Shown here: in pieces, positions 4,964-6,368 of the stretch
Position numbering within the stretch: position 1 is the first letter of the stretch
Layout: every line of letters starts with the position of its first letter
NCBI GenBank assembly: GCA_937983075.1
Contig: CALKAQ010000147.1
Coordinates: 1 to 6,368, forward strand
Source: an uncultured bacterium
Lineage (GTDB): Bacteria; Bacillota; Limnochordia; DTU080; JAAYLA01
Length of the DNA stretch: 6,368 nt
Direction of reading: 5' to 3'
Made by a program: the position numbers and the translations under genes
The notes under the pieces: generated by a model
Database searches by the model: none
What the model saw: only the letters and a program-made list of their open reading frames with translations
Told to the model about the DNA's origin: nothing

Positions 4964-6368
4964 TCACGAATGGATTGCAATGCCGAGATGGGTATCGTTT
5001 TGCGGCAATTTGTCCCGTAAAAGGGCATCCACGAAAAAGTTTGGGTTCCCCACGGAACCAGCATGGGCTAGCCGGTGCAGGTACAGGCCGATTCCGGCTG
5101 CTCCTGTACCAAAATCTGTCGAGATGCGCAACAATTGCTCGCCGGGAAACGCGATACCATTCGACCGCTGTAAGGCAAACAGACTTATGCCGTCCGCTAC
5201 ATCTAAGGCTTGACGTAGGTATTTTGGATTGCGAGTTGCATCGTAGACATCAAGTAAAACATGGCCGAGCCCAGCAAGTCCTTGGAACAGTCCGGGGAAC
5301 ACTGTATGTTTCCGGGAGATGTCACGAGTGAGCCGTTCTAAGGTATTGAGATAGTCTGCATCCTTGGTGGCGAGCCAGTAACGGAGGACAACTGCCGCAA
5401 TTCCGGCACTTCCATCAAGCCAGTATGGTGAATAAACTGGCAGGAGTCCATCAATGTGCCCTCTCGGGACACTCAGGACACCGTCATGGACGTCCTCTGT
5501 ATGTGCCAAATCGAAAGCAAGGGCCCCGCGGCCAATCTCTAAAAATTCCGGGTCATTTGTTGCGATGGACAAGTACAAAAAGAAAAGGGCTATACCACTA
5601 GCGCCACGGGCATATCCCAACCAGGTTTTGCCCTCCTCATCCCGCCAGTAATAGCCTTTTTCATTTTCTAACCTTGAGCGCATCAACTTTTCTCCGACTT
5701 GGACGGCTTTTGCTAACAGAAATTCATCACCGCTGTCAACATACATCCGCAAGCAAGTGAGGCCGTATCCAGCGGAGCCAAGAAAAAGGTTTGGATTCGT
5801 ATGAAGAAGTGGATGCTCATGGGCGGCAGTGAGTGCATATTGCGCCTCAGCGCCAAGTCCCATTTCCCAAAAAGCCCACGCAATACCCGCCAATCCAACG
5901 TATAAGCCCGGTGGGCATTGATCTGGGTTAAATCCTTTAGCCAGCATCCAACTAACTATCTTTTTTGGCACTTTGCCGGTCATTCCGTAAAGTCCAAGGC
6001 TAATACCAGCAGCCCCATACGCGACGCTTAGGGGATTCGTAAAGAATACACTTGGATCGGCGGGCGCTATTCTATCCTCACGTGTTGTATCTATTGTTGA
6101 CTGAATATATTCAACAACACCATTTACGGTAGCGAGCAACTCCTCGCGGGGAAGTTGGTGTTTGGAATCCTTCCTATGGGAGTACGTCCGTTTTGTTTTA
6201 GGATCTCTGAGCACCTCGATCACTTTTTCTAACGGCGGTCGGTCTTTCGGATCCGGACTCATGCAATTCGTAATAAGTCTACGAACTCTTTTAGACAAAA
6301 GTAACGCTTCGCCGTACTCATCACAAAGGGCGTTTTTCAAACTCGGGTCCAACTCAAGTAGGTTGTTC
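4964..6368 (-). CDS. Class III lanthipeptide synthetase (LanKC/RamC-type), C-terminal part: kinase tail + LanC-like cyclase domain
   Basis: The frame is open to the right window edge, so the N-terminus (expected phospho-Ser/Thr lyase and most of the kinase) is missing; 467 residues are visible. Residues 1-54 look like the C-lobe end of a Ser/Thr protein kinase (R-V-R-R-L-I, then C-M-S-P-D-P-K-D-R-P-P). After a linker, residues about 75-467 form a LanC-like toroid with seven G-x-x-G repeats near 118, 158, 197, 255, 319, 363 and 422. The zinc ligands of true LanC cyclases are absent: W-C-x-G is W-L-D-G (Leu317), C-H-G is F-Q-G (Phe361, Gln362), and the usual His of the A-H-G motif is Arg254. 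Kinase fusion plus no zinc site is the mark of class III enzymes; class IV (LanL) keeps the ligands. Such enzymes phosphorylate Ser/Thr of a precursor peptide, eliminate the phosphate and add Cys to form lanthionine or labionin rings, in the cytoplasm. It is the first visible gene of the operon, 66 nt before the exporter genes. An internal TTG at 6352 is not a real start. Confidence 0.9.
   Translation of the reverse strand, partial: NNLLELDPSLKNALCDEYGEALLLSKRVRRLITNCMSPDPKDRPPLEKVIEVLRDPKTKRTYSHRKDSKHQLPREELLATVNGVVEYIQSTIDTTREDRIAPADPSVFFTNPLSVAYGAAGISLGLYGMTGKVPKKIVSWMLAKGFNPDQCPPGLYVGLAGIAWAFWEMGLGAEAQYALTAAHEHPLLHTNPNLFLGSAGYGLTCLRMYVDSGDEFLLAKAVQVGEKLMRSRLENEKGYYWRDEEGKTWLGYARGASGIALFFLYLSIATNDPEFLEIGRGALAFDLAHTEDVHDGVLSVPRGHIDGLLPVYSPYWLDGSAGIAAVVLRYWLATKDADYLNTLERLTRDISRKHTVFPGLFQGLAGLGHVLLDVYDATRNPKYLRQALDVADGISLFALQRSNGIAFPGEQLLRISTDFGTGAAGIGLYLHRLAHAGSVGNPNFFVDALLRDKLPQNDTHLGIAIHS

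Noticed and set aside
4926..5331. Plus-strand frames of 95 and 118 codons opposite the synthetase gene.
   Set aside because: They lie antisense within a well-supported coding region and show no family features; they are shadow frames.
6350..6352. TTG at 6352 as the start of a free-standing 462-residue LanC-like protein.
   Set aside because: The frame stays open to the window edge and the first visible residues belong to a kinase C-lobe, so the gene starts outside the window.

Overview
The window suggests a Gram-positive bacterium, most plausibly of the Firmicutes (Bacillales-like). The reasons are the near-consensus Shine-Dalgarno sequence AAGGGCGGTGA before one gene, the GC content of about 50% by eye, and the IS3 and IS256 sequence types. 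This is an inference; no rRNA or housekeeping gene is present to fix the taxon.

Layout, left to right. Positions 1-746 are a graveyard of insertion sequences on the + strand: the C-terminal end of an IS256-family (Mutator-type) transposase, directly abutting the 3' part of an IS3-family OrfB (rve/DDE integrase). The OrfB has lost its N-terminus and its first catalytic Asp, carries an internal stop codon, and ends in a recognisable right terminal inverted repeat. Positions 747-1218 hold no gene I can support; the most notable structure is a 13-bp hairpin with a 10-nt loop.

Positions 1219-6368 are one minus-strand operon, transcribed from the right edge towards the left. Its order is (i) a synthetase fragment with the tail of a protein-kinase domain fused to a seven-repeat LanC-like cyclase domain without zinc ligands, i.e. 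a class III (LanKC/RamC-type) lanthipeptide synthetase truncated by the window edge, (ii) an ABC exporter half-transporter, and (iii) a second half-transporter whose start overlaps the end of the first.

The inferred job of the operon is to make and export a class III lanthipeptide. The synthetase would phosphorylate and eliminate Ser/Thr and form (methyl)lanthionine or labionin rings on a precursor peptide. The two half-transporters, each with one membrane domain and one complete ATPase domain, would pair as a heterodimeric exporter, like RamA/RamB beside RamC in the Streptomyces SapB cluster. Unlike ramCSAB, there is no room for a precursor gene between synthetase and exporter, and neither exporter has a C39 leader-peptidase domain. 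Precursor and leader protease must therefore lie outside the window, most likely to the right.
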